DNA from: Brachionus koreanus | Taxonomy: Eukaryota; Rotifera; Eurotatoria; Ploima; Brachionidae | Length of the DNA: 64,000 nt | Direction: 5' to 3' | NCBI GenBank assembly: GCA_016987375.1 | Contig: PJRA01000412.1 | Location: 1,989,450 to 2,053,449 of the forward strand | Shown here: in pieces, positions 12,001-23,223 of the stretch | How positions within the stretch are numbered: position 1 is the stretch's first letter | Layout of the letters: each line of letters starts with the position of its first letter | The notes under the pieces: model-generated | What the model was told of the DNA's origin: nothing | The model's input: only the letters and a program-made list of their open reading frames with translations | Database searches by the model: none | Made by a program: the position numbers and the translations under genes

Positions 12001-15000
12001 ACGAGAGTATCAACAACCTATTAAATTAAAAGTTATTAATTTAATAAAACACTGGCTTGAAGGCTATTTTAATGATGACTTTGCGCAAGATACTGACTTG
12101 CTCGAAAGTTTGATGCAACTTATACAAAAAATAGGCAATAATTATAAGCGTTTTGAGCAAGTGTTGACCAAGACTGTGCAGAAAAAAAAAGCTCAATATC
12201 AAGAACAAATGATGTTGAAACAAATGAACGATGAAGCGTTGGCAAAGCAAAGCGAAGTGGACATGAGCAATTTGAAAAATATATTTAAAAAAAAAATTTC
12301 AACTTCTTCGTCCTCAAACGCTTCTTTGTCGAATGCTTCTTCGCGATCATCGTCCACTTCAACTAACGAAGATTTGTCCAGCGATCAAGACATTGATCTT
12401 GTTTATCCTCAATTTGAAACTCATTTGGAGAGCACACATCCATATGACATTCTTACCATTCATCCGCTCGAGTTTGCGCGACAAGCCACTCTCATGGAAG
12501 AAGAGCTCTTCAAGGCTATCAAGCCTAATGAATTGATTAGTCTAGGATGGAATAAGCCTGATCAAAAATTTAAACTTTCGCCTAATGTTTCAAAGTTGAT
12601 CACTTTATCTAACAAATTTACGTATTGGTATGCCAAGTGCATTGTGGATACGCAAAATTTAGAGGAAAGAATTGCTGTTGTGCACAGATTGCTCGACATT
12701 GCTTCTTATTTTTATGAGCTCAATAACTTTAGTGGATTGAAAGAGATTTATGCTGCTTTTGAGACTTCGTTTACTACTCGTTTGGTGGTCACAAGGGAAA
12801 AGTCTGGCCTTGAACAGCATAGGATGTATGAAATTTTCAAAAAGCTTTTTGATCACCATGATAAAGGATATTTTGAAAGGTAAGATTGATTTTAAAAATT
12901 TATTTGGTTAACTATTATTTTGTCTAATTAATTTTAGAAAATTTCAATTTTTCTTTCTTGGGAAATGATTTTAAAAATAAAAAATAAATAAATTTTTAAC
13001 CAGCAAAAATCTTTATTTTCAAAATAAAGATTTTAATTTAGATTGAAAATTTCCTAAATATTGCAAAAGAAATCTAAAAATATGAAAATGTAAAAATGCA
13101 AAATTATTTTGAGTATTAAACGTTTTATTGAGAAGAAGAATAATTATTGATTTGAAAAATAAATCTAATTGTACAATAATTATTATAAAAGAAAAGAGAA
13201 GTGGTTTTAAAGACTAATTAATATAGATGCTGGCTCGCGAGGGTAAATTATTGGAACTATTGCGAAATTTTCTGAGAAACTTCTGTAAAAAGCTATTATT
13301 GTAGGCAGCCTTGTTTGCGTTTCTCGTTTGGTAGAGAAAGCGAGTATCTGGACGGAGGTTGCGTGCTAGAGAGGAGGTTATTGGATGGCTTGGGTCGGCA
13401 AGAATTCTTTTGAGTATTCGTTCACAAGCTTGATCAACGAAGTCGGGGATTGGGAGAAATTTGTAAGAGCTTGCAGTTTGCTCGTCGATACCAATTATAC
13501 GCCAGAGGCGGGGGTTAAGCGCGTTCATCTCATATTTAGTAGCTACAGAGGTTGATGTAAGCATTACGGCGCTATACGTTAGTTGAATGATACAATAAGC
13601 TCTGTAGGCGTTGACGAGCACTGGCGTGGTCCAGCCATTGAGTTTAAGTTGCTTCAGTAGGATATTTACAGGACTGATTATTGAACGTACGCGTTTCCAT
13701 TGTAGATCTAGGTCGAGCGAATCTGAGAGATCAAAGCCTAGGTATTTATATGACTTGACAATTTCGAGAGTTTGGTTGAGCGGATAGATAGTCGGAACAC
13801 TAAGGTCGGTTAAATGCGGGGGGTTGATGTTTTATTCACTTCCCTACATTAGTGCTAATTGCTTTGGGGTATCCAATTTTGTGTTTATGCATAAAACTTT
13901 CGTTTTGACCACATTAATTTCGAGTCCTAATTGTAGTGATGTATTTAAGGTTTCTGCTAACTGATTATTTTCCATTCGTCTAATCATTTTGTTTAATTAT
14001 TTTTGTCGAAAATAATTTTGCCGAAATTTTTTGTCGGATCATAGCAGATTGATCTATATCATTTGCGCATTCAATTGAAAAAACTAAAGTAAAATTGGTC
14101 TTCAAAATGTCTGGAAAGAATATCTTGGCAATTTAAATCCCAATAAGATTTGATATTTAATTGAATTAATTGAATTTTATTTTTTTTCAATAATATAGTT
14201 TTCTTGTATATTTTATTTTTTTATTAAAAATTAAAAAAAAACACTATTTTTAAAAAATAATATTTAATCTAAATATTTTCCAATCTAAAATATTGAAAGG
14301 TTTTTGAGAATCTACAGAAATTAATTATGAATTAATTTTGGCTTATATGATTTTTTGAATTTTATATCTTAAATTTCACATTTGAGTACCTAGAAAACTA
14401 GAAAAAAAACATGAATTAATACATAAGTAAAAAAGAATTACACCTAAAAGAGATTTTTTTATCAAAATACAGACAAACAGCTCTTTTATATTATAAATGA
14501 ATAGGTATTGTGAAATTCAAATATAAACGAAAAAAATTCTTCCTTTTTTGATAAATTAAAATTTGCCAAAATAAAAAATTAAAAAAAAAAAAAAGTTTCT
14601 TTTCATAATTTTAAGGATTAGAAATTATTTTCTTAATTTAATTATTTTATTTATAAGGTTAAAAAAATGCTCACCACCATGCATTCCCTTCATTGGTTTT
14701 CATTTGTCAATTATCATGAAAACCCATGAATGGAACAAGATGAATGTTCAAAAGCAAAATGAAAGTATAGCTGATGATCAAAAAAAGTTATCTTCCTCTA
14801 GCGACAGCAAATTAGACACAAGCGAAAGCAGTCTTTCAGATTCATCCAGTGACGCTTCTCCAAATTTGATCAACTTTTCCAAATATCGTCTGCTGGTAGA
14901 GTTTGTCAACGATTTGCTTCAATATCAATCAGTTAGCTACAAATATCGTGTTAACAATAACATAAGAGCCTATCTTCTTGAAGATATAGAGAATTATTTT

Positions 15001-16137
15001 GAAGCTGCCAAGCAAGAACTTGAAATGACTTCTGGAACTCCTGACCATTCCGAAACTAAGAAAATAGAAGATAAAGTAGACACGCTGTTGTATAATAAGT
15101 CAAGGCAAATAGAACCTAATGATATAAACAATTTTCCTCGAATACGAAATTATGCTCTTAAGTCACCACCAGTAGTATTCGTTGGAAAGTCAACTAACAA
15201 TTTGTCCAAACTAAATGACTCTCAAAGATCTCATTCAGCTACTCGAATAGAAAAGAAAAATCAACCTCTAAATATGTCTAAACAGTTTATGGCACCAGTA
15301 TACAAAGCTGCAACAACAAGACCAAATGGTTTGAGTAATCAGAAAACATCAAAAACAATGAATACATCAGTCACATCTTATTGCATACATCGCGAAGAAA
15401 ATTCAAACAATTTTATGTACAAAAGATCGAACAGCTCAAACCAAAATAATCTCAAACCAATTGATGATTCGATTTCAAATATTTTTTCTTCATCATCTTC
15501 TCCGCTCAATGCTAATGTGAAGAATGCAGCATTTGCACATTCCAAATCGGCTTCATCTTCTTCATCATTTCAATTATCTCATAATTATGAGCAACCAAAT
15601 CCTCATGGTCAAAAATTGTCCCTTTCATCTGCAGATTCATCTTCATCTGCGCCAAATTCTCCACCGCCAAACTATGAAGATGTTTTTGATTCAGCCAATC
15701 CTACTTCATACTATCCATTGCTTACCAATCCAGCTAATTTTCAAAAAGAAGGAAAATGTTTTGATAATAAGACATATTTTCACAAAAGTTCTTCTTCTTC
15801 ACCAAGTTTGAATAATGATTCAAAAACAAATGATACTTCCAAAAATGAAAGTAAAAATCAAAATTTTGTATTTTCATTCCCAGATTTAAATGACGATTGC
15901 ACGGAAAATAATTTAAAGCATACAATTGATGATGTGTCTCTAATATTTCCAATGACGCCTTCGTTTAATCGGTCAAAAGTTCAACCACCAGCGCCTCCAA
16001 GTCACAGGCCACCATCACCACCTCACCAGCCACCAATAGTCATCAGAACAAATGCGAGCACTAGTGGACAATCTATAACATCAAGTCATATGTCCATCCC
16101 ACCTCCGATTCCGCCAAGACCGGCAAGAAAGACATAA
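9053..16137 (+). CDS. Sos: Son of sevenless (Sos) Ras/Rac guanine nucleotide exchange factor
   Basis: Two exons, 9053-12879 and 14658-16137, encode about 1768 aa, longer than human SOS1 (1333 aa). In order: a Ser-rich leader; the histone-fold region (LEKIHNLL ... DVQVSIYLVAILEHI, about residues 215-300); DH/RhoGEF domain (about 390-590, including LPKLLLGPVYYFLYL); PH domain (about 700-840, RYLYLLDGLLIFAKK); REM domain (about 900-1070, LVKLVERLTHYQY); CDC25 RasGEF domain (about 1128-1310, TIHPLEFARQATLMEEEL and NLEERIAVVHRLLDI). The intron interrupts the CDC25 domain exactly at GYFE(R)|LKKCSPPCIPFIG, matching KYLAKLRSINPPCVPFFG of SOS1. The second exon has the post-catalytic LINFSK...QYQ and IEPNDINNFPR segments, then a Ser-rich tail with SH3-binding proline motifs and a terminal PPPIPPRPARKT, the expected Grb2/Drk docking site. 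Sos couples receptor tyrosine kinases to Ras at the membrane. An in-frame TAA directly before the ATG supports the start. Confidence 0.95.
13214..13985 (-). mobile_element. 3' fragment of a LINE (non-LTR retrotransposon) in the Sos intron
   Basis: Antisense to Sos and wholly inside its intron (12880-14657). The clearest reading frame covers 13214 to about 13813, about 200 codons up to VPTIYPLNQTLEIVKSYKYL, the conserved strand after the reverse-transcriptase catalytic core. It continues through a thumb/connection-like region to a terminal stop at 13214. Upstream, after a frameshift, 13867-13929 encodes a GLEINVVKTKVLCINTKLDT-like segment that also occurs in the reverse transcriptase at 20585-21870. 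The palm with the catalytic aspartates is missing, so this is a 5'-truncated, dead copy, as is typical of LINE insertion. Base composition is visibly more GC-rich than the flanking intron. Confidence 0.8.
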
Positions 16138-16715
16138 ACATTTGTTGATATTTAGTTCCTTTAAAACAATATTCATTTCTTAGGAGCAGTTTAAAAATGG
16201 CTTTTATGGACCAAGAAGATGGAGATTAGAAGACTAAGAGCAAAAATTAATCATTTTTCATTAAATTTCATTATATTATGATGAAACTTAATAGCATTTA
16301 TTTCATTTTATGTAAAACAATTTTTAAACAAACAACAAACATCATAAAAAATACTTTAAATTTTTTAACTTTACTTTTAAGCATTAGATTATTAAAATCC
16401 GACTCGGATAATTATTGTATACGGATTTTTATTTTATTTATTTATTAATTTTTGTCCGTTTTTTCAAAGTCTTATCAAGCACAATTATTTTAGGTTTTTA
16501 ATTATTTATATTATTTTTAAATTTATAATTTGATTTTAAGGCAAGCAATATATATAGAAATATTGAAATTAATTGAATAAATCAAATAAAAGAAATTTGT
16601 TTGTTTATTTTTACAATATTGATGACTATTAAAAATTTTAAATTTAAAAAAAAATTTTGTCAACATAATTATTTAGTACATCTTTTATTGCTTTTGTTTT
16701 CCAAGATTTTTTGGT
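16138..16715. other. Sos 3' flank
   Basis: AT-rich non-coding sequence directly after the Sos stop. Several AATAAA-like hexamers occur (for example near 16576-16585), but such hexamers are expected by chance in this composition, so no poly(A) site is assigned. Confidence 0.4.
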
Positions 16716-16831
16716 CTAATAAAATGCTCCTAATCGAGCACACGTATTTTCATTTGGTCTACTATCTCTCGACCAACTCGGATTGATTATTCCTCCCAGA
16801 CTTAACTCCTCTAACGCGTCAAGAGCATATT
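16716..16831 (-). CDS. Possible terminal exon of an unidentified minus-strand gene
   Basis: On the minus strand, a pyrimidine-rich acceptor (CTTTTTCCCTTTTAG) is followed by an open stretch of 38 codons ending at TAG (16716-16718). The peptide starts YALDALEELSLGGIINPSW and finishes NENTCARLGAFY, a balanced composition including Trp, Cys and Gly that is unlike AT-rich noise. The complementary plus-strand reading is hydrophobic and Leu/Phe-rich and less convincing. I do not recognise the protein. Upstream exons should lie to the right, before PPIL2; the open segment at 17025-17204 is a candidate but does not join in an obvious way. Confidence 0.4.
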
Positions 16832-17024
16832 CTAAAAGGGAAAAAGAATTGATGATTAAAAAGGCTGTTTATAAATGACAAATTTTAATAATTACTGACA
16901 AAATGAATAAATTTCATTTAAAAAACTACTACTACAACTGTCACACTATCGCTTGTTGCTACCGACTAATTAATATTATTGTTTTAATTTTTTATTCTAA
17001 ATCTTAGAACTTAACTTTTGTTTT

Positions 17025-17204
17025 TTAGAATTGATGAATTTCAATAGTATTGGCAAGGATAATCCGTAGAGCAATAAACAAAAACGAGGCGCCAAATAGA
17101 GAAAATACCATGTCTTCAATTACAACCTTTGAATTGTGTCCAAGACAAATAAATGCTATTTTAGAATCTGACTCTTCATAAGATAAAGATGAGCCAGACC
17201 CAAT
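17025..17204 (-). CDS. Open segment with a membrane helix, possible exon or gene remnant
   Basis: Minus-strand open stretch between two stops, 59 codons. The first part is polar (GSGSSLSYEESDSK), followed by KVVIEDM and a hydrophobic helix (VFSLFGASFLFIALRIILA), then NTIEIHQF and a stop. The layout resembles the C-terminus of a tail-anchored or single-pass protein. No convincing acceptor precedes it, because a TGA lies immediately upstream in frame, and no donor follows. It may therefore be a pseudogene piece, or a real exon whose boundaries I cannot see. Same strand as the putative exon at 16716-16831. Confidence 0.3.
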   Translation of the reverse strand: MGSGSSLSYEESDSKIAFICLGHNSKVVIEDMVFSLFGASFLFIALRIILANTIEIHQF

Positions 17205-17885
17205 TCAGCAAAAAAATAAAAACAAATCCATAGTGTCCAAATAATGATAATTAGTTAATTACTTAATGTAATACGGTAGTGAAAAAAAAAATAGAGGCTT
17301 TTATTGTCCAAACGGTTGTACCAAAAAAAAATAATTCATTTTTATTAGTTATTATTTGTTGTTCTATTAGTTATCATTTTTATATTTTTTTGCATATAAT
17401 TGACAGTTATTAATGAAAATTATCTGGAAAACACATTGTAAACTTTTATTTTATTTGTTTTTTATTATAAAATAAAAAATTTTAATTTTTAAATTTGTTT
17501 TTATTGTAAAAAAATTACTTTATTTTTACTAAATTAATCAGAAGTTTACTAAAAACGTTACATCAAAATATCAGCAGTCGATTAAAAATACAAAATAAGT
17601 ACTCCAAAAACTTTAAACACTTATAAACTTTAATTTGGTTTTCTCTGCATTAAAAATTCTACTTTGTCATAGATGAATTTATTTTTGTGCTGATAGAGTA
17701 TTTTAGTTTAAGAAATAATATGTTATAGGCTATCCAAAAGTTTATTTAGTTTTAAATTTTTTTTTGTCTAAAATAAATTTATTATTCAATAATAATGCAA
17801 TTTTAAATTTTTTTTATATATATATATATATATATAAATACAATTTAAATAATTAATATTTAATCAAAGCAAATAGTATTTGATA

Positions 17886-19826
17886 ATGGGTAAAAAGCAG
17901 CATCAACAGGACAAACTTTATATCACTTCGACAGAATGGAAACACTTTTATGGCGGCAAAAAGGCTGACACATCGGCAGCAAATTCACTGGAATTCCGTC
18001 GAATTCCATTTCATTGTTGCGCTTTATCTTATCAACCATTTAACCATCCTTATTGCACACCAGAGGGACATGTTTTTGATTTGGAAAATATAGCTCCATT
18101 TCTTAAAAAATACGGTCGTAATCCAATTACTGGTGAACCATTAGATCCTAAAAAACTAATTAAAGTTAACTTTTTTAAAAATGCCAAAGAAGAATTTCAC
18201 TGTCCTATTACTTACAAAGTATTCAATGAAAATAGTCACATCGTTTGCATAGCAAAAACTGGAAATGTGTTTAGCTGGGATGCCGTTGAAGAGCTTAATA
18301 TTAAACCAAATTATTTTAAAGATTTGTTAAATGATGAACAATTTACTAAAAAAGACATTATTACAATTCAGGATCCAAGTAACCTGACCAAATTCAACTT
18401 AAGCACGTTCTATCATGTGAAGCAGAATTTAAAATGGGAAACAGATGACACTCTTGAAAAAAATGAGCCAAGCTATTATTTGAAAACTTTAAGTAATGAA
18501 GCAAAAAGTACTTTAGAAGAATTAAAAAGCTCCTATGTTAAACCAACAACTTCAACATCTTCGTCAAACTATGTAAATTTGTCCAAAACTGCTAAAGCAG
18601 ATGCAGTAAATGCGGCAAATTATTCTAGTGGTCGTGTGGCTGCTTCATTAACTTCAACTGTAATGGAAATTTATACAGCTCAAGAACCAGCCATAATTGA
18701 TGAAGATGAAATTCGCTACACTCGAATAAGAAAACTAGGCAAAAAAGGATACGCTTCTCTGGTAACTAACTATGGCCGTTTAAATCTGGAACTTTACTGC
18801 GATTTAGTGCCAAGAACATGCGAAAATTTTTTAAAACATTGTGCCAATAAATACTATAAAGACACAGTTTTTCATCGATTAATAAAAAACTTTATGATTC
18901 AAGGAGGTGATCCAACTGGAACTGGATCTGGAGGCCAATCAGTAAGAATTTTCTATTTTACTTATGGGATTAGTTTTAATTGAATTGAAAATGTTTCTCA
19001 CAAAATTCAAGACATTTTAATTTTTAATTATTTTAAATGTTTAATATTTTAATTATTTTAAAAAATTTAATTCAAAATTAAATTAATTTGTTAATATAAA
19101 TATTTTTAAAGAATATTTTTTTAGATATGGGGTAAAACGTTTGAAGATGAATTTAAACAAAATTTAAAGCATAATTGCCGTGGTATACTGAGTATGGCGA
19201 ACTCTGGTCCGAATACAAATAAATCTCAATTGTAAGCTTTTTTAAATTTTTTGTTCAAAATTTTTTATACAATTGTTTGTTTAAGTTTTTTGACTTTTCG
19301 CGAATTGCCAAGCTTGGATGATAAACATACTGTTTTTGGAAAATTAGTTGGTGGCTCAGATATTTTTAACAAAATTGAATATATAGAAACAGATAAAAAA
19401 GATAGACCAAAAACTTCGATTAAAATCGAAGATTGTATAGTTTTTGTTGATCCTTTTGTTGAAGTTGATGCTCAAGTAATTTTTTTCAAGTATTGAATTT
19501 TGAAAGAACTAAGTAAATTTTTTAGTTAAAAACAGAACGAGAAAAAGCGTTAAGCAACGGTGGAAACAAATCAGAAGGAAATAAAGAAAAATCTGCTGGA
19601 AATTTAAAAATTTTACGCCAAGGTGTTGGAAAATACATAAACAATTCACTTTTGTTGTAAGAATTTTTTTTTATCAAAATAATTTATTTTTTGAAAATTT
19701 TATTTTACTTTAAACATAAATTTAAGTGAAAAAAAGCATAAAATTGACAGTGATGATCAAACAGAATTAAGATCAAAAAAGTTAAAAAATACACAAGGAT
19801 CATTTGGAAATTTTTCCTCATGGTAA
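17886..19826 (+). CDS. PPIL2: PPIL2, U-box/cyclophilin-type peptidyl-prolyl isomerase-like 2
   Basis: Five exons: 17886-18941, 19125-19231, 19286-19475, 19526-19656 and 19727-19826, giving 527 aa (human PPIL2 is about 520). The N-terminus has the paired U-box-like modules of the family: [15 protein letters not shown]...[11 protein letters not shown]...NPITGEPL, then [10 protein letters not shown]. The cyclophilin domain (about 280-435) contains [40 protein letters not shown], the exon-joined [32 protein letters not shown] and [13 protein letters not shown]. The Arg and Gln of the isomerase site and His126-equivalent are kept; the cyclosporin-contacting Trp position is Ser. The tail ends GVGKYIN...SFGNFSSW, matching the human terminus RGFGDFSSW. 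Role: spliceosome-associated nuclear isomerase with ubiquitin-ligase activity. The ATG at 17886 gives the conserved MGKKQHQ start. Confidence 0.95.
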
Positions 19827-19852
19827 TCAAAATTAATTTTTTTTTCACTCAC

Positions 19853-20584
19853 NNNNNNNNNNNNNNNNNNNNNNNNNNNNNNNNNNNNNNNNNNNNNNNN
19901 NNNNNNNNNNNNNNNNNNNNNNNNNNNNNNNNNNNNNNNNNNNNNNNNNNNNNNNNNNNNNNNNNNNNNNNNNNNNNNNNNNNNNNNNNNNNNNNNNNNN
20001 NNNNNNNNNNNNNNNNNNNNNNNNNNNNNNNNNNNNNNNNNNNNNNNNNNNNNNNNNNNNNNNNNNNNNNNNNNNNNNNNNNNNNNNNNNNNNNNNNNNN
20101 NNNNNNNNNNNNNNNNNNNNNNNNNNNNNNNNNNNNNNNNNNNNNNNNNNNNNNNNNNNNNNNNNNNNNNNNNNNNNNNNNNNNNNNNNNNNNNNNNNNN
20201 NNNNNNNNNNNNNNNNNNNNNNNNNNNNNNNNNNNNNNNNNNNNNNNNNNNNNNNNNNNNNNNNNNNNNNNNNNNNNNNNNNNNNNNNNNNNNNNNNNNN
20301 NNNNNNNNNNNNNNNNNNNNNNNNNNNNNNNNNNNNNNNNNNNNNNNNNNNNNNNNNNNNNNNNNNNNNNNNNNNNNNNNNNNNNNNNNNNNNNNNNNNN
20401 NNNNNNNNNNNNNNNNNNNNNNNNNNNNNNNNNNNNNNNNNNNNNNNNNNNNNNNNNNNNNNNNNNNNNNNNNNNNNNNNNNNNNNNNNNNNNNNNNNNN
20501 NNNNNNNNNNNNNNNNNNNNNNNNNNNNNNNNNNNNNNNNNNNNNNNNNNNNNNNNNNNNNNNNNNNNNNNNNNNNNNNNNNNN
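19853..20584. other. Assembly gap (732 N)
   Basis: A run of N starting 26 bp after the PPIL2 stop and ending inside the reverse-transcriptase remnant. The gap probably holds the 3' end of that LINE copy, a typical reason for assembly failure. Confidence 0.99.
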
Positions 20585-21870
20585 TTCGCAGGCTTTCAGT
20601 ATGGAAGGTGTTCAGACTTCTTTTATCAGATTCACACATTCCCTAATATTCACTTCCGTACATCAGTGTTGTTTTTACTACAGAATTGTACAGTTTGAGT
20701 TTTGTTTCCTTGCTATAGCTGGTTGACTTCCATGCTGGTCGGAGTCTAGCAAATGTAATCTTTGCTTTAGCAAGTCTTTTCTTTATGTCTCTTTGTGCTC
20801 CCATTGCTGTACTAATGGTGCTTCCTAAGTATGTAAATTCGTTTACACACTCGATTTGTGAATCATTAATGGTGATCGGGGTGTCCAATTTAGTGTTTAT
20901 GCACATAACTTTCGTTTTGGCAACATTTATTTCGAGTCCAGTTGGTTTTGCGTTGTTCGCAAAATCTTGTGTCTTCATATGCATATATTCTTCTGTACTA
21001 GATATTAACACCAGATCATACGCAAAGTCTAAGTTTTCAAGCTTGGTTGTTAACCCCCATTGTATACTCCTGGCACTGACAGTTGTTTTCTTCATTACAT
21101 AATCAATTACTATTAGGAATAATGTTGGATAGAGAACGCACCCTTGCCTGACTCCTGTACAAACTTTGAAGCTCTCAGAATACCCTTTTTCCAGAATCAT
21201 ACTACACTCGAATTTCTCGTAGAAGAGTTTTATCAAGTTAACTATTTTCTGTGGTAAGCCATATGATCTTAGTATGGCCCACAGGGTTTCTCTGTGTATG
21301 CTGTCAAAGGCTTTTTTGAAGTCAATGAAGTTAAGATACAAGGGGCTGTTCCATTCGATACTTTGCTCTATGATGTTCCTAAGTGCAAATATCTGGTCTA
21401 TGCATCCTCTCCCTCGTCTAAATCCTGCTTGTTCTTCTCTGAGTGTAGCATCCAAAGAGTTTCTGATTCTTTCCAGAATTATGCTGCAGAACGCCTTGCT
21501 TGCTGTTGGTAGCAGTGTTATTCCTCTCCAATTATCACAGATCATTTTGTTGCCTTTCTTTGAAAGTTTGACTATCAGGCCTTTTGACCAGTCCTCTGGT
21601 ATAATTTCTTGTCGCCATATTCTGCTGAAGAGATCGTGTAGTACTCTAATTGTGATCTTATCATCAACTTTCAACATTTCTGCTGTTATCCCGTCAATAC
21701 CGGGGGCTTTCCTATTTTTTAGAACCTTTATAGCAGTTTCTATTTCTTTTTGGCTTGGAACTTCAGTGTCAATATCGAGATCAGTGCTAGCTGATTCAAG
21801 TATACAGATTCATATTTCAAAGTCGGTTCTATAAAATTCAGATAGTACAGTAGTTTTTCTACGCACGAAC
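20585..21870 (-). pseudogene. Decayed non-LTR retrotransposon reverse transcriptase
   Basis: Minus-strand RT domain, readable from about 21870 down to the gap. It contains KNRKAPGIDGITAEML, the fingers (KGNKMICDNWRGITLLPTAS, EEQAGFRRGRGCIDQIFALR), palm block A (NFIDFKKAFDSIHRETLW), block B (GVRQGCVLYPTLFLIVIDYV), block D (TKVMCINTKL) and a C-terminal segment with TYLGSTISTA. The style is that of RTE/CR1-like elements. It is broken: the catalytic FADD box reads FAYD (21015-21023). An in-frame TGA (21810-21812) and a TAG (20643-20645) also interrupt the frame; the TAG stands where related elements have Trp after YGSE. Shares blocks with the copy in the Sos intron. The remainder is lost in the N gap. 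Confidence 0.88.
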
Positions 21871-21985
21871 CTAAGTATCTTAAATAACTATAGATAATTT
21901 CACAATTTCATATATTTTGTCACTTTTTATTTTTATTTGAAAATAGGAATTAATATCAATTTAAAAAAATTTTATTTTTTAAAAT

Positions 21986-23223
21986 TTAATTTTTAAATTT
22001 TTTTATCGATACTAGAATTCCCAAAGTAATTACAGATAGAGTTCCACTTATAATCCAAAAATTCTTAACCAAATAATTGCCCAATTGTTGTGATCTCATC
22101 ATGGCGCTGCTATCTTCCTTTTCAATTTTTTTGCTTCTCATCATATCAGTTTTATTCAATATATCCTTTTTATTTAAGTAAATGACTTTTTCTATTCGTT
22201 CAATTGGAGGCTGTTCGGCCATTGATTCAACCGGCCTATTGATTATGAGCGATTTCAAATTTTCTATCAAAGCTTCGGCTTCAATATTATTTTTTAAATT
22301 TTCTTTATTGCTCTCTAAACACTGAGTATTAAATAATTTAAAATCAGCACTGTCTTTTGAATTTTTAAAATAAATCTCATTTTTAATTAAATTATTCCAA
22401 CACTTGTGAGATCTTTCGATTACTGCCAGAGCTTCATTTTTACCCAATAAAGGATTTTTATATCCAAAGCTAATAGGTGGATAACCAAGAACAATCTTGA
22501 TAAAAATTCTAAACAAGCATTTTAAAAAAACAAATCTATTTAACCTTGTAGTATTTGAAGAATTCAAAAGTTGAGTTCAATAATCCAGGCATGTAAGACT
22601 CGATGTCGTCAACATTATCCAATTTAGATGACAAGTGATCATTTACATCAATGGCAATTACTTTCCAGTCTAAATGATCTTGCTCAAGCAAAACAAATGC
22701 ACCTAAAATTTTGACATCAATTATAGCTCCAATTTTATGAACTTTGGTTCCTATTTCAATTACATCCAAGAGATTGTTGTCATTTTTAAGATTTGGAAAA
22801 TCTGGATTTTCTAAACCTTGCATTTCCTTTTGGAAAAAGAAACTAAATTGTTAATTTTATTTGCTAGATTTTAATTACCCATGTTTGAGGAAATGACCCG
22901 TAATTCCATAAAACCCCATGAAATGGAAATATATTTTCAAAGTAGCGTAAAATTTGACGTGATGAGTCTTGTTTAATCGGATTGAAAGGCTCATTTTTAC
23001 TGATTTCCATTCGAGCATTTGTCCATCGTGGCATTCTAGCAACCATACGGTGAATATTTGGACCAATTTCACTATATAATGGAATATCATGAAACGGGGT
23101 TATGTAGACTTGGGCCGATTTTTGATCAACTACATTTGGTAATTTTTTTTTGAAAAAAATGCGAAAAGTGTCGCTTCTTTGAGTTCCGAAATATTCCGGT
23201 TCATATTCTTCGGACAAATTCAT
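21986..23223 (-). CDS. Inorganic pyrophosphatase-like protein, probable pseudoenzyme with C-terminal membrane anchor
   Basis: Three exons on the minus strand (22879-23223, 22545-22826, 21986-22495) give 378 aa; animal cytosolic pyrophosphatases are about 289. Family hallmarks: ITPFHDIPLY, MPRWTNARMEI, NPIKQD, NYGSFPQTW, DVIEIG, LDWKVIAIDVND, PGLL. Compared with yeast PPase from memory, catalytic positions change: Glu48 is Arg63, Lys56 is Arg71, Tyr89 is Val104, Asp117 is Asn133 and Asp147 is Glu163. Glu58, Arg78, Tyr93, Asp115, Asp120, Asp152 and Lys154 are kept. The signature DxDPxD has become DNNLLD. After the PPase fold comes a Glu/Lys/Asn-rich linker of about 100 residues and a hydrophobic helix at 355-373 (FWIISGTLSVITLGILVSI) ending KKFKN, as in tail-anchored proteins. 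I infer reduced or absent hydrolase activity and attachment to ER, mitochondrial or peroxisomal membrane. The start is the ATG at 23223. The reading frame is intact, so it is not an ordinary pseudogene. Confidence 0.85.

Noticed and set aside
9412..12859. Several 60-90 codon frames overlapping Sos on both strands
   Set aside because: They are shadows of the Sos coding frame, which has clear domain similarity throughout.
14704..14706. TTG as an alternative start for a separate proline-rich protein
   Set aside because: The frame continues upstream to a splice acceptor at 14657/14658 and completes the Sos CDC25 domain, so it is an exon and not a separate gene.
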